Positions 1 through 5,330 of a DNA stretch of 5,330 nt are shown one piece after another. The stretch comes from Thermoleophilaceae bacterium. GTDB taxonomy: Bacteria; Actinomycetota; Thermoleophilia; Solirubrobacterales; Thermoleophilaceae. The notes beneath the pieces were generated by a model, which saw only the letters and a list, made by a program, of their open reading frames with translations, had not been told where the DNA came from and searched no databases. The stretch covers positions 1 through 5,330 of the forward strand of contig JACCTJ010000189.1 of NCBI GenBank assembly GCA_013812485.1, given 5' to 3'. The position numbers and the translations under genes were made by a program. Within the stretch, counting starts at the first letter, position 1, and every line of letters starts with the position of its first letter.

Positions 1-1154
1 GGGAGCTGGTGATCCGCGGGGTCGGCCTGCACGGCGCCTTCGAGCCGACGAACGGCACCCTCGACGTCGGCAACGCGGGGACGCTGATGCGGCTGCTGCC
101 GGGGTGGCTGGCCGGACAGGCCTCCGGACGCTGGACGCTCGACGGCGACGAGTCGATCCGCCGCCGTCCGGTCGGGCGGATTGTCGAGCCGCTGCGCAGG
201 ATGGGAGCGCGAGTCGAGGCGGTCGAGGGGCGGCTGCCGCCGCTCACCGTCACCGGTGGCGCCCCGCTTCAAGGCGTGGAGCACAGGATGGCCACCGCCA
301 GCGCGCAGGTCAAGACTTGCCTGGTCTTCGCGGGGCTGCTGGCCGGCGGGGAGACGCGCATAACCGAGCCCGTCCCCAGTCGTGACCACACCGAGCGGAT
401 GCTGGCCCGCGCCCGGGCGCCGGTCGAGCGCGAGGGCCTGAGTGTGCGCGTGCGCCCGACCGACGAGCTCGAGCTCGACGAGGTCGTCGTGCCCGGCGAC
501 CCTTCCTCAGCGGCGTTTCTGGTCGCGGCGGCGTGCGTGATCCCGGGCTCGCGCATCACCCTGAGCGACGTCGGCCTCAACTGGACCCGAACCGGCTTTC
601 TGCGCATCGCGGAGCGCATGGGGGCGGTGATCGTCGGTGAGCTCGAGCAGCCGCCGCCCGAGGCTGGACGCGCCGGCGATGGTACGGCCGCCGCGCGTGA
701 GGGCCCGGCTCCGTCCGCGGACTCCGAGCCCGCCGGGGACATCGACGTGAGCTCGGCCCCGCTCGAGGCCACGAGGGTCGAGCCCGAGGAGGTCCCGCTT
801 TCGGTCGACGAGCTCACCCTCGTCGCTCTGCTCGGCTGCTTCGCGGAGGGCGAGACCGTGGTGCGCGGCGCCGAGGAGCTGCGGATCAAGGAGAGCGATC
901 GGATCGCCGGCGTGGTCGACGGACTCCGCGGCCTCGGCGCCGACATCGAGGCGAGCGACGACGGCTTCGCGGTGCGCGGCGGCGAAGGCCTGCGCGGCGG
1001 CTCGTTCGACGCCCTCGGCGACCACCGCCTGGCCATGCTCGGAGCGGTCGCCGGCCTCGCCTCGCGCGAGGGCGTCGAGGTCCGGGGGATGGAGGCGGCC
1101 GATATCTCCTATCCGGGGTTCGAGGACGACCTGAGGGCGCTGGCGCGGCGCTGA
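1..1154 (+). CDS. aroA: 3-phosphoshikimate 1-carboxyvinyltransferase (EPSP synthase), 5'-truncated by the window edge
   Basis: EPSP synthase transfers the enolpyruvyl group of phosphoenolpyruvate to shikimate 3-phosphate, the sixth step of the cytosolic shikimate pathway. The frame is already open at base 3, giving 383 codons to the TGA at 1152-1154. The GTG at base 9 is an internal Val, not the start: conserved core begins at once, and NAGT (72-83), equivalent to Asn94-Thr97 of E. coli AroA, lies only 24 codons in. About 70 residues are therefore missing, including the Lys22/Arg27 region. Visible motifs are SAQVK (300-314), SRDHTERML (378-404), the catalytic Asp in SVDEL (807-809), RIKESDRI with the catalytic Glu (891-893), and DHRLAM (1020-1037). 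SAQVK and SRDHTERML resemble class II enzymes (Bacillus or Agrobacterium CP4 type) more than E. coli. A Pro/Ala/Gly/Glu-rich insert at about 642-734 is unusual. Identity is firm; the true start is unknown. Confidence 0.97.
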   Translation, partial: ELVIRGVGLHGAFEPTNGTLDVGNAGTLMRLLPGWLAGQASGRWTLDGDESIRRRPVGRIVEPLRRMGARVEAVEGRLPPLTVTGGAPLQGVEHRMATASAQVKTCLVFAGLLAGGETRITEPVPSRDHTERMLARARAPVEREGLSVRVRPTDELELDEVVVPGDPSSAAFLVAAACVIPGSRITLSDVGLNWTRTGFLRIAERMGAVIVGELEQPPPEAGRAGDGTAAAREGPAPSADSEPAGDIDVSSAPLEATRVEPEEVPLSVDELTLVALLGCFAEGETVVRGAEELRIKESDRIAGVVDGLRGLGADIEASDDGFAVRGGEGLRGGSFDALGDHRLAMLGAVAGLASREGVEVRGMEAADISYPGFEDDLRALARR

Positions 1155-1174
1155 GGCGCCAAGCTGCCCCGCGT

Positions 1175-1180
1175 TAGCCT
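1175..1180 (+). promoter_or_regulatory. Putative -10 element (TAGCCT) for leaderless cmk transcription
   Basis: TAGCCT matches the TANNNT consensus of the main sigma factor -10 element in high-GC actinobacteria. It ends 6 bases before the cmk ATG at 1187, so a start site at the usual distance would fall on or beside that A. There is no Shine-Dalgarno sequence in the 32-base spacer, which is consistent with a leaderless mRNA. A weak -35-like CTGAGG (1151-1156) overlaps the aroA stop at 18-base spacing. This is inferred from sequence position only; read-through from aroA is also likely. Confidence 0.5.
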
Positions 1181-1186
1181 CCGACG

Positions 1187-1801
1187 ATGGTGGTGACGAT
1201 CGATGGACCGGCGGGCGCGGGCAAGAGCTCGGTCGCGCGTGCCACGGCCGAGCGCCTCGGGTTCGCCTACCTCGACACGGGCGCGATGTACCGGGCGGTG
1301 GCGGTGGCGACGCTCGCCCGTGGTGGCCCGCCCGCCGAGCGCGCGCGCGCGCTCGAGGTCGTCGACGCCCGCCGCTACCTCGTGGACGGCCGCGATGTGA
1401 CCGCAGAGATCCGCACTCCGGCGGCCTCCGAGGAGGCCTCGCGAATCGCGGCCGACCCCGCGCTGCGGGCCGCCCTCCTCGAGCGCCAGCGCGCGCTGCT
1501 CGCCGAGGGTGACTGGGTGGCGGAGGGACGCGACATCGGCACGGTCGTCGCCCCGGAGGCCGAGCTCAAGGTCTATCTGACCGCGAGCGCCGAGGAGCGC
1601 GCCGCCCGTCGCGCGCGTGAGCTCGGGACAGACCCACAGGTCGTGCTGGCCGACCAGACCCTGCGCGACCAGCAGGACTCACGCCGCGAGCACTCGCCGC
1701 TACGGGCGGCCGACGACGCCGTCGAGCTCGACACGAGCGGACGCACGATCGACGAGGTCGTGGCCGAGATCGTCACCCTGGCCGGCGATGCCCGGCGCTG
1801 A
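1187..1801 (+). CDS. cmk: Cytidylate kinase (CMP/dCMP kinase), compact form
   Basis: Cmk phosphorylates CMP and dCMP with ATP in the cytosol, recycling cytidine nucleotides from RNA and lipid turnover. The 204-residue product starts at the first ATG, placing the Walker A loop GPAGAGKS at residues 7-14 as expected for the family. DTGAMYRA (30-37) is the nucleotide-monophosphate site signature. EIRT followed by a QR pair, GRDIGTV (114-120) and the lid segment RDQQDS then RREHSPL (160-172) supply the conserved Arg and Asp residues. The protein is short: E. coli Cmk has 227 residues, and here the CMP-kinase-specific insert between DTGAMYRA and EIRT is about 10 residues shorter, as is the lid region by about 5. 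The gene lies 32 bases after aroA and overlaps der by 14 bases, suggesting co-transcription and coupling. The start lacks a Shine-Dalgarno sequence and may be leaderless. All key motifs are intact, so it should be active. Confidence 0.96.
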   Translation: MVVTIDGPAGAGKSSVARATAERLGFAYLDTGAMYRAVAVATLARGGPPAERARALEVVDARRYLVDGRDVTAEIRTPAASEEASRIAADPALRAALLERQRALLAEGDWVAEGRDIGTVVAPEAELKVYLTASAEERAARRARELGTDPQVVLADQTLRDQQDSRREHSPLRAADDAVELDTSGRTIDEVVAEIVTLAGDARR

Positions 1802-3281
1802 GGACCGGGGCGCGAGCCCCGGGCCGGGGGAGCCGCCGGCGGAGATCGTTTCGCTCGGGCAGGAGGAGCGGTTCGCAGAGCTGCCGCCAGCGTCCCGCAA
1901 CCGCCTCCCCAAGGTCGCCATCGTCGGCTATCCCAACGTCGGCAAGTCCACCCTGATCAACCGCCTCGCCGGTGGGCGCGAGGCCGTGGTCCACGAGCAG
2001 GCCGGCGTGACCCGCGACCGCAAGGAGATCGAGGCCGACTGGAACGGGCGCCCCTTCCTGCTCGTCGACACCGGCGGGGTCGACCTGGCCGACGAGGGCG
2101 ACCTCGCCCGCGCCGTGCAGCGCCAGGCCCGCCAGGCCATCGCCGACTCCGACCTCGTCGTGCTCGTGGTCGACGCCCGCGGCGGCCTGCGCCCCGGCGA
2201 CGGGGAGCTCGCCGACGAGCTGAGGCGGGGGTCGGGGAACGGCGCGCCGACGATCGTCGCCGCCAACAAGGTCGACGACGTGCGCGCCGCGCCCATGACC
2301 GCCGAGTTCTACGCGCTCGGCCTCGGAGAGCCGACGCCGGTCTCGGCCACCCAGGGCCTCGGCACCGGCGACCTGCTCGACCGGATGGTCGAGCGCCTCG
2401 CCGAGGTCGCGCCCGAGGGGGAGGAGGGACCGTCCCCCGGCGAGGGCGAGGTCCGGCTCGCGGTCATCGGCCGCCCGAACGTGGGCAAGAGCTCGCTCGT
2501 CAACGCCTTTCTCGGGGCGGATCGCGTGATCGTCTCCGACCTGGCCGGAACCACGCGCGACTCGATCGACACGCGCCTCGAGGTCGAAGGACGGCCCTTC
2601 ATCCTCGTCGACACCGCGGGGCTGCGTCGGCGCACCAAGGTGGCGGGGAGCGTCGACTATTACGCCCAGCTTCGCTCGGAGCGCGCCGCGGAGCGCGCCG
2701 ACGTGGCGCTCGTCGTCTGCGACGCCACCGACGGCGTCACCAGCGAGGACCTGCGCGTGGCCGAGCTCGCCATGCGCTCGGGCTGCGCGACGGTCATCGC
2801 CCTCAACAAGTGGGACCTCGGGGTCGCCGGCGAGGACGACCTGCTCGACGCCAAGGCGCGCACCGCCGCCCGCCTGCGCCTGCGCCCGCGGGTGCTCACC
2901 GCCTCGGCCAAGGCCGGACGCAACGTGCCCCGCCTTCTGCTCGAGACGCTCGCCCTGGCCGACAGAGCCGCCGAGCGCCTGCCGACCCCGGAGCTCAACC
3001 GCTTCCTCTCCGACATCCAGGCCATCCGCCAACCGCCGGCGGTCCGCGGCCGTCGTCTGAACATGCTCTACATGGCCCAGTACGAGGTCCGGCCGCCGCG
3101 CTTCGCGATCCAGGTCTCCGACCGCTCGTTGATAACCCGCGACTACGCCTACTTCCTCGAGAATCGCCTGCGCGAGCGCTACCGTCTCGAGGGCATCCCG
3201 CTCGTGATCGACTTCCGCGAGCGCGGCGGCGGCGAGCGCCGCCCCGGGCGCGGTAGCCCGCGATCCGCCCCGGGCCGGTAA
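1788..3281 (+). CDS. der: Ribosome biogenesis GTPase Der (EngA), tandem GTPase domains
   Basis: Der is an essential GTPase that binds the 50S subunit and promotes its late assembly. The 497-residue product has two G domains and a C-terminal KH-like domain. Domain 1 shows GYPNVGKS (47-54), VTRDR (74-78), DTGG (94-97), NKVD (160-163) and an SA G5 motif (186-187). Domain 2 shows GRPNVGKS (228-235), TTRD (255-258), DTAG (275-278), NKWD (340-343) and SAK (373-375). The KH-like part covers about 385-480, followed by an Arg/Gly-rich tail that could touch rRNA. I chose ATG 1788 because no other usual start codon lies in frame between it and the first P-loop; the frame is also open upstream inside cmk, where it is a shadow. 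This leaves an N-terminal extension of about 40 residues rich in Pro, Gly and Glu, probably disordered. There is no Shine-Dalgarno sequence; the 14-base overlap with cmk suggests translational coupling. Identity is certain, the start less so. Confidence 0.96.
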   Translation: MPGAEDRGASPGPGEPPAEIVSLGQEERFAELPPASRNRLPKVAIVGYPNVGKSTLINRLAGGREAVVHEQAGVTRDRKEIEADWNGRPFLLVDTGGVDLADEGDLARAVQRQARQAIADSDLVVLVVDARGGLRPGDGELADELRRGSGNGAPTIVAANKVDDVRAAPMTAEFYALGLGEPTPVSATQGLGTGDLLDRMVERLAEVAPEGEEGPSPGEGEVRLAVIGRPNVGKSSLVNAFLGADRVIVSDLAGTTRDSIDTRLEVEGRPFILVDTAGLRRRTKVAGSVDYYAQLRSERAAERADVALVVCDATDGVTSEDLRVAELAMRSGCATVIALNKWDLGVAGEDDLLDAKARTAARLRLRPRVLTASAKAGRNVPRLLLETLALADRAAERLPTPELNRFLSDIQAIRQPPAVRGRRLNMLYMAQYEVRPPRFAIQVSDRSLITRDYAYFLENRLRERYRLEGIPLVIDFRERGGGERRPGRGSPRSAPGR

Positions 3282-3284
3282 GCT
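3279..3284 (+). promoter_or_regulatory. Putative -10 element (TAAGCT) for metK, overlapping the der stop codon
   Basis: TAAGCT fits the TANNNT -10 consensus, and its first three bases are the der stop codon TAA. A start site 6-9 bases downstream, near 3291-3294, would give metK a leader of about 70-75 bases. No convincing -35 element is visible. The overlap with an ordinary stop codon means this could be chance. It is supported mainly by its position at the head of the only spacer before metK. Confidence 0.35.
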
Positions 3285-3304
3285 CTTCTGTCCGCTTGCG
3301 CCCC

Positions 3305-3330
3305 CCGCGGCGGTCCGCGGCCGGCCGCCG
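3305..3330 (+). promoter_or_regulatory. GC-rich foldable segment in the metK leader, two mutually exclusive hairpins
   Basis: CCGCGG at 3305-3310 can pair with CCGCGG at 3315-3320 around a CGGT loop. Alternatively, 3308-3315 can pair with 3323-3330 (CGGCGGTC with GGCCGCCG, one G-U pair, 7-base loop). The two folds share bases and exclude each other. There is no T-run after either stem, so neither looks like a classical intrinsic terminator. I do not recognise a known SAM riboswitch here. In such GC-rich DNA, stems of this size arise easily by chance, so a regulatory role is only a possibility. Confidence 0.3.
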
Positions 3331-3343
3331 AACGCACCCGAGC

Positions 3344-3349
3344 AAGGAG
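3344..3349 (+). promoter_or_regulatory. Shine-Dalgarno sequence (AAGGAG) of metK
   Basis: AAGGAG is a strong match to the anti-Shine-Dalgarno sequence and is the only clear one before any start in this window. It lies 15 bases before ATG 3365, longer than the usual 5-10. No other usual start codon lies in frame between it and that ATG. It argues against the in-frame TTG at 3296 as the metK start. GGAG (3346-3349) could pair with CTCC (3359-3362), a short stem that would partly hide the site. Confidence 0.65.
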
Positions 3350-3364
3350 CCAGATCCCCTCCGC

Positions 3365-4603
3365 ATGAGCGCGACGATCTCCGACAACGAGTACCTGTTC
3401 ACCTCCGAGTCCGTCACCGAGGGCCATCCCGACAAGGTGGCGGACCAGATCTCCGACGGTGTGCTCGACGCGGTCATGGCGGAGGATCCCGACGGTCGCG
3501 TCGCCTGCGAGACGCTCGTGAACACCGGGCTCGTCGTCGTCTCGGGTGAGATCTCGACCAAAGCCAAGCCCGACGTGCAGCAGATCGCCCGTGACGCGGT
3601 GCGCAAGATCGGCTACGACGATCCCGCCTACGGCTTCGACTGCGACAGCTGCGCGGTCTTGATCGCGCTCGACAAGCAGTCGCCCGACATCGCCCAGGGG
3701 GTCGACAAGGCCTACGAGCAGCGCTCGGCCTCGGTCGGTGAGGACGAGCACGGCGTCGCCGGCGCTGGCGACCAGGGGATGATGTTCGGCTACGCGACGC
3801 GCGAGACGCCGGAGCTCATGCCGATGCCGATCTCGCTCGCCCACCGCCTCGCCCAGCGTCTGTCGGAAGTCCGCAAGGACGGCAGCCTCGACTACCTGCG
3901 CCCCGACGGCAAGACCCAGGTCTCGGTCCGCTATGAGGACGAGGAGCCGGTCGAGATCGAGAAGGTGCTGATCTCGACCCAGCACGCCGAGGGCGTCGAC
4001 TCCGAGGGCCGGATCAAGCCGGACCTGTGGGAGCAGGTCATCAAGCCGATTCTGCCCGCAGACATGTACGACGAGCGCAAGCTGCGCGACAGCCTGCTCG
4101 TCAACCCGACCGGCAAGTTCGTCATCGGCGGCCCCGTCGGCGACTGCGGCCTCACGGGTCGCAAGATCATCGTCGACACCTATGGCGGCATGGCCCGCCA
4201 TGGCGGCGGCGCCTTCTCGGGCAAGGACCCCTCGAAGGTCGACCGCTCGGCCGCCTACGCCGCGCGCTACGTGGCCAAGAACGTGGTCGCGGCCGGGCTC
4301 GCCGACCGCTGCGAGGTGCAGGTGGCATACGCCATCGGCGTCGCCCATCCGGTCTCCACCATGATCGAGACCTACGGCACCGAGCGGCTGCCCAAGGCGC
4401 GCATACTCGAGCTCATCGGCGAGCACTTCGACCTTCGCCCCGGCGCGTTTCGCAGGTACCTCGACCTGCACCGGCCGATCTACCAGAAGACCGCCGCGTA
4501 CGGGCACTTCGGCCGCGAGGACGAGGACTTCACCTGGGAGCGGACCGACAAGGCCGACGCGCTGCGCGAGGCGGCGGGCGTGGGGGAGCCGGCGGCGGCC
4601 TAG
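3365..4603 (+). CDS. metK: S-adenosylmethionine synthetase (methionine adenosyltransferase)
   Basis: MetK makes S-adenosylmethionine from methionine and ATP, releasing phosphate and pyrophosphate; the cytosolic enzyme is usually a tetramer with Mg and K ions. The product has 412 residues, slightly longer than E. coli MetK (384). Family signatures are all present: [12 protein letters not shown] near residues 13-24 with His21 and Asp23, the ATP-binding [12 protein letters not shown] (133-144), PDGK with Lys183, [14 protein letters not shown] (255-268), and the P-loop-like GGGAFSGKD (280-288) followed by Lys291 and Asp293, which match E. coli Lys265, Lys269 and Asp271 when aligned by eye. The C-terminal YGHFGR and the nearby FTWE segment are also typical. 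I chose ATG 3365 because the conserved YLFTSESV block begins ten residues in and AAGGAG lies upstream; an extension to TTG 3296 would add an Arg/Pro-rich segment unlike the family. It is separated from der by 83 bases and probably has its own promoter. It ends at TAG. Confidence 0.98.
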   Translation: MSATISDNEYLFTSESVTEGHPDKVADQISDGVLDAVMAEDPDGRVACETLVNTGLVVVSGEISTKAKPDVQQIARDAVRKIGYDDPAYGFDCDSCAVLIALDKQSPDIAQGVDKAYEQRSASVGEDEHGVAGAGDQGMMFGYATRETPELMPMPISLAHRLAQRLSEVRKDGSLDYLRPDGKTQVSVRYEDEEPVEIEKVLISTQHAEGVDSEGRIKPDLWEQVIKPILPADMYDERKLRDSLLVNPTGKFVIGGPVGDCGLTGRKIIVDTYGGMARHGGGAFSGKDPSKVDRSAAYAARYVAKNVVAAGLADRCEVQVAYAIGVAHPVSTMIETYGTERLPKARILELIGEHFDLRPGAFRRYLDLHRPIYQKTAAYGHFGREDEDFTWERTDKADALREAAGVGEPAAA

Positions 4604-4624
4604 CGCCTGCGCTTCAGCACCCGG

Positions 4625-4667
4625 GCCTCGGAGAGGGGGGCCAACCCGGCCGATCTCGAGCCGAGGC
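4625..4667 (+). repeat. Imperfect inverted repeat between metK and priA, weak terminator candidate
   Basis: GCCTCGG at 4625-4631 is the exact reverse complement of CCGAGGC at 4661-4667. The 29 bases between them include GGCC pairs at 4639-4642 and 4648-4651 that could form a small inner stem. No T-run follows, so it is not a standard Rho-independent terminator. It could end or pause metK transcription, bind a regulator, or be a chance result of high GC. The 92-base spacer (4604-4695) holds nothing else I can name apart from the -10 candidate near its end. Confidence 0.25.
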
Positions 4668-4682
4668 ATCCGTTCGCCACCG

Positions 4683-4688
4683 TAGCGT
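4683..4688 (+). promoter_or_regulatory. Putative -10 element (TAGCGT) for leaderless priA transcription
   Basis: TAGCGT fits TANNNT and ends 7 bases before the GTG at 4696, so the expected transcription start is at or next to that G. No Shine-Dalgarno sequence precedes it. The arrangement mirrors the one before cmk. No clear -35 element is seen near 4660-4665. The hexamer overlaps an in-frame GTG at 4687, which is one reason to prefer GTG 4696 as the start of priA. Confidence 0.5.
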
Positions 4689-4695
4689 GGCCGGG

Positions 4696-5330
4696 GTGAT
4701 CGCCAAGGTCGAGCCACTTACCACGGCGCGCGCCCTGCGTGGTCCGTTCGACTATCGTCTCAGCGAGCGGCTGGGCGCGGTGGGCATCGGCAGTCTGCTC
4801 GTCGTGCCGTTCGGCCGCCAGCGCCTGCTCGGAGTCGTGGTCGAGGTCGCCGAGCGCAGCGAGATCGCGCCGGAGCGCCTGGTCGAGCCGCTCTGGGCCG
4901 TCGAGCAGGGCGTACCGCCGGAGCTCGTCTCGCTGGCGCTTTGGGTGGCCGAGGCCTACTGCTCCACCCCGGCCCGAGCGCTCGGGCTCGTGCTCCCACC
5001 GGGCACCGGCCGGGGCGAGCGCCCGCGGGTGCGCGAGCGCCACGAGCTCCGGGCCTCGCTGACGGAGGCGGGCCGGACGCTGCTCGCCGAGGCCCCGGAC
5101 GAGGCGAACGCGAACGGAGCCCGCCCGGGACGGACGGGCGCAGGGAGGCCGGTCGGGTCGCGCCAATGGGCCGCCCTGGCCGGGCTCGCCTCCGGCTCCC
5201 GGGCCCTCTCCGAGCTCATCCACGCCTCCGCCTGCGGCCACGCCTCGCTGCGCGGCCTCGAGGCTCGCGGCCTCATGGCCCTCGAGCGGGGAAGAGTGCG
5301 CCGCCGCCCGGCGACGCCCGCCCCGGTGGG
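4696..5330 (+). CDS. priA: Primosomal protein N' (replication restart helicase PriA), N-terminal part, cut by the window edge
   Basis: PriA recognises stalled replication forks and reloads the replisome. An open frame of 211 codons runs from GTG 4696 to the window end without a stop. Residues 1-100 match the 3'-end DNA-binding domain: AKVEPLTTARAL near the start, GPFDYRL (16-22), the strand-turn-strand segment GSLLVVPFGRQRLLGVVVEV (32-51), and WVAEAYCSTPARAL (83-96) leading into LPPGTG. Residues 110-205 look like a variable linker (EANANGARPGRTGAGR region) and a winged-helix domain. The Walker A, DEXH and zinc-binding motifs that define the helicase core would lie beyond 5330, so activity cannot be judged; some actinobacterial PriA proteins are reported to lack helicase motifs. 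GTG 4687 is an alternative start adding three residues. The gene lies 92 bases after metK on the same strand. Identification rests on N-terminal wording from memory of the family. Confidence 0.88.
   Translation, partial: MIAKVEPLTTARALRGPFDYRLSERLGAVGIGSLLVVPFGRQRLLGVVVEVAERSEIAPERLVEPLWAVEQGVPPELVSLALWVAEAYCSTPARALGLVLPPGTGRGERPRVRERHELRASLTEAGRTLLAEAPDEANANGARPGRTGAGRPVGSRQWAALAGLASGSRALSELIHASACGHASLRGLEARGLMALERGRVRRRPATPAPV

Noticed and set aside
9..11. GTG as the start of aroA
   Set aside because: The frame is open to the window edge and the protein here is already about 70 residues into the family fold, so this GTG is an internal Val codon.
466..477. 12-base palindrome GAGCTCGAGCTC in aroA
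   Set aside because: It encodes Glu-Leu-Glu-Leu with the preferred codons GAG and CTC, so the symmetry follows from codon choice.
1617..1787. Upstream extension of the der frame inside cmk
   Set aside because: The translation is a Ser/Thr/Arg-rich shadow of cmk without Der family features; ATG 1788 is a sufficient start.
1773..3032. Antisense open frame of 419 codons opposite cmk and der
   Set aside because: It lies wholly across from two certain genes, has no recognisable domain, and its composition (Gly, Asp, Ala, Val, Leu, Arg-rich) is what the complement of high-GC codons gives.
3296..3364. TTG start for metK, adding 23 residues
   Set aside because: The added Arg/Pro-rich segment is unlike MetK N-termini, and the Shine-Dalgarno at 3344-3349 lies downstream of this TTG.
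4602..4613. Small hairpin at the metK stop codon as a terminator
   Set aside because: The stem is only 4 base pairs with no following T-run; stems of this size are everywhere in this sequence.
3179..4717. Antisense open frame of 512 codons opposite metK
   Set aside because: It mirrors metK codon by codon and shows no family motif. Long antisense frames are expected here because stop codons are rare in DNA this rich in GC.
4753..4758. TATCGT as a further -10 element
   Set aside because: It lies inside the conserved PriA DNA-binding domain coding sequence (the FDYRL segment) and no gene start follows it; TACCGT at 3180 inside der is similar.
1..5330. A novel defence, mobile or biosynthetic system
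   Set aside because: Every substantial stretch is explained by five conserved housekeeping genes; there are no direct repeat arrays, transposase motifs, tRNA-like ends or unknown large frames.

Overview
This window is a compact block of housekeeping genes, all on the + strand, from a high-GC bacterium. Codons strongly favour G or C in the third position, and long accidental open frames occur on both strands. The protein sequences look actinobacterial. My best guess, from recalled family likeness and not from a search, is the class Thermoleophilia (Solirubrobacterales and relatives). Supporting signs are the wording of the PriA N-terminus, the class II-like AroA, and -10 hexamers placed directly before start codons.

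Layout: (1) 1-1154, the 3' part of aroA (EPSP synthase, shikimate pathway), with its beginning outside the window. (2) A 32-base spacer holding a TANNNT hexamer that fits a leaderless start for cmk. (3) 1187-1801, cmk (CMP/dCMP kinase). (4) 1788-3281, der (tandem-GTPase ribosome assembly factor), overlapping the end of cmk by 14 bases. (5) A spacer of about 83 bases with a possible promoter, a GC-rich region that can fold in two competing ways, and a Shine-Dalgarno sequence. (6) 3365-4603, metK (S-adenosylmethionine synthetase). (7) A 92-base spacer with a modest inverted repeat and another TANNNT hexamer just before a GTG. (8) 4696 to the window end, the N-terminal third of priA (replication restart helicase). 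No stretch over 300 bases lacks a gene.

The products serve aromatic amino acid synthesis, pyrimidine nucleotide supply, 50S ribosome assembly, methyl-donor synthesis and replication restart. They are not one pathway; this is a growth-linked core neighbourhood. aroA-cmk-der probably form one transcription series, with an extra start for cmk. metK and priA each appear to have their own promoter.

I saw no mobile element, CRISPR array, tRNA, rRNA, toxin-antitoxin or defence gene, and no evidence of a new biological system. The best leads are regulatory: the leaderless-type starts of cmk and priA, and the structured metK leader. Smaller points are a low-complexity insert in AroA, a compact CMP kinase and the cmk/der overlap.
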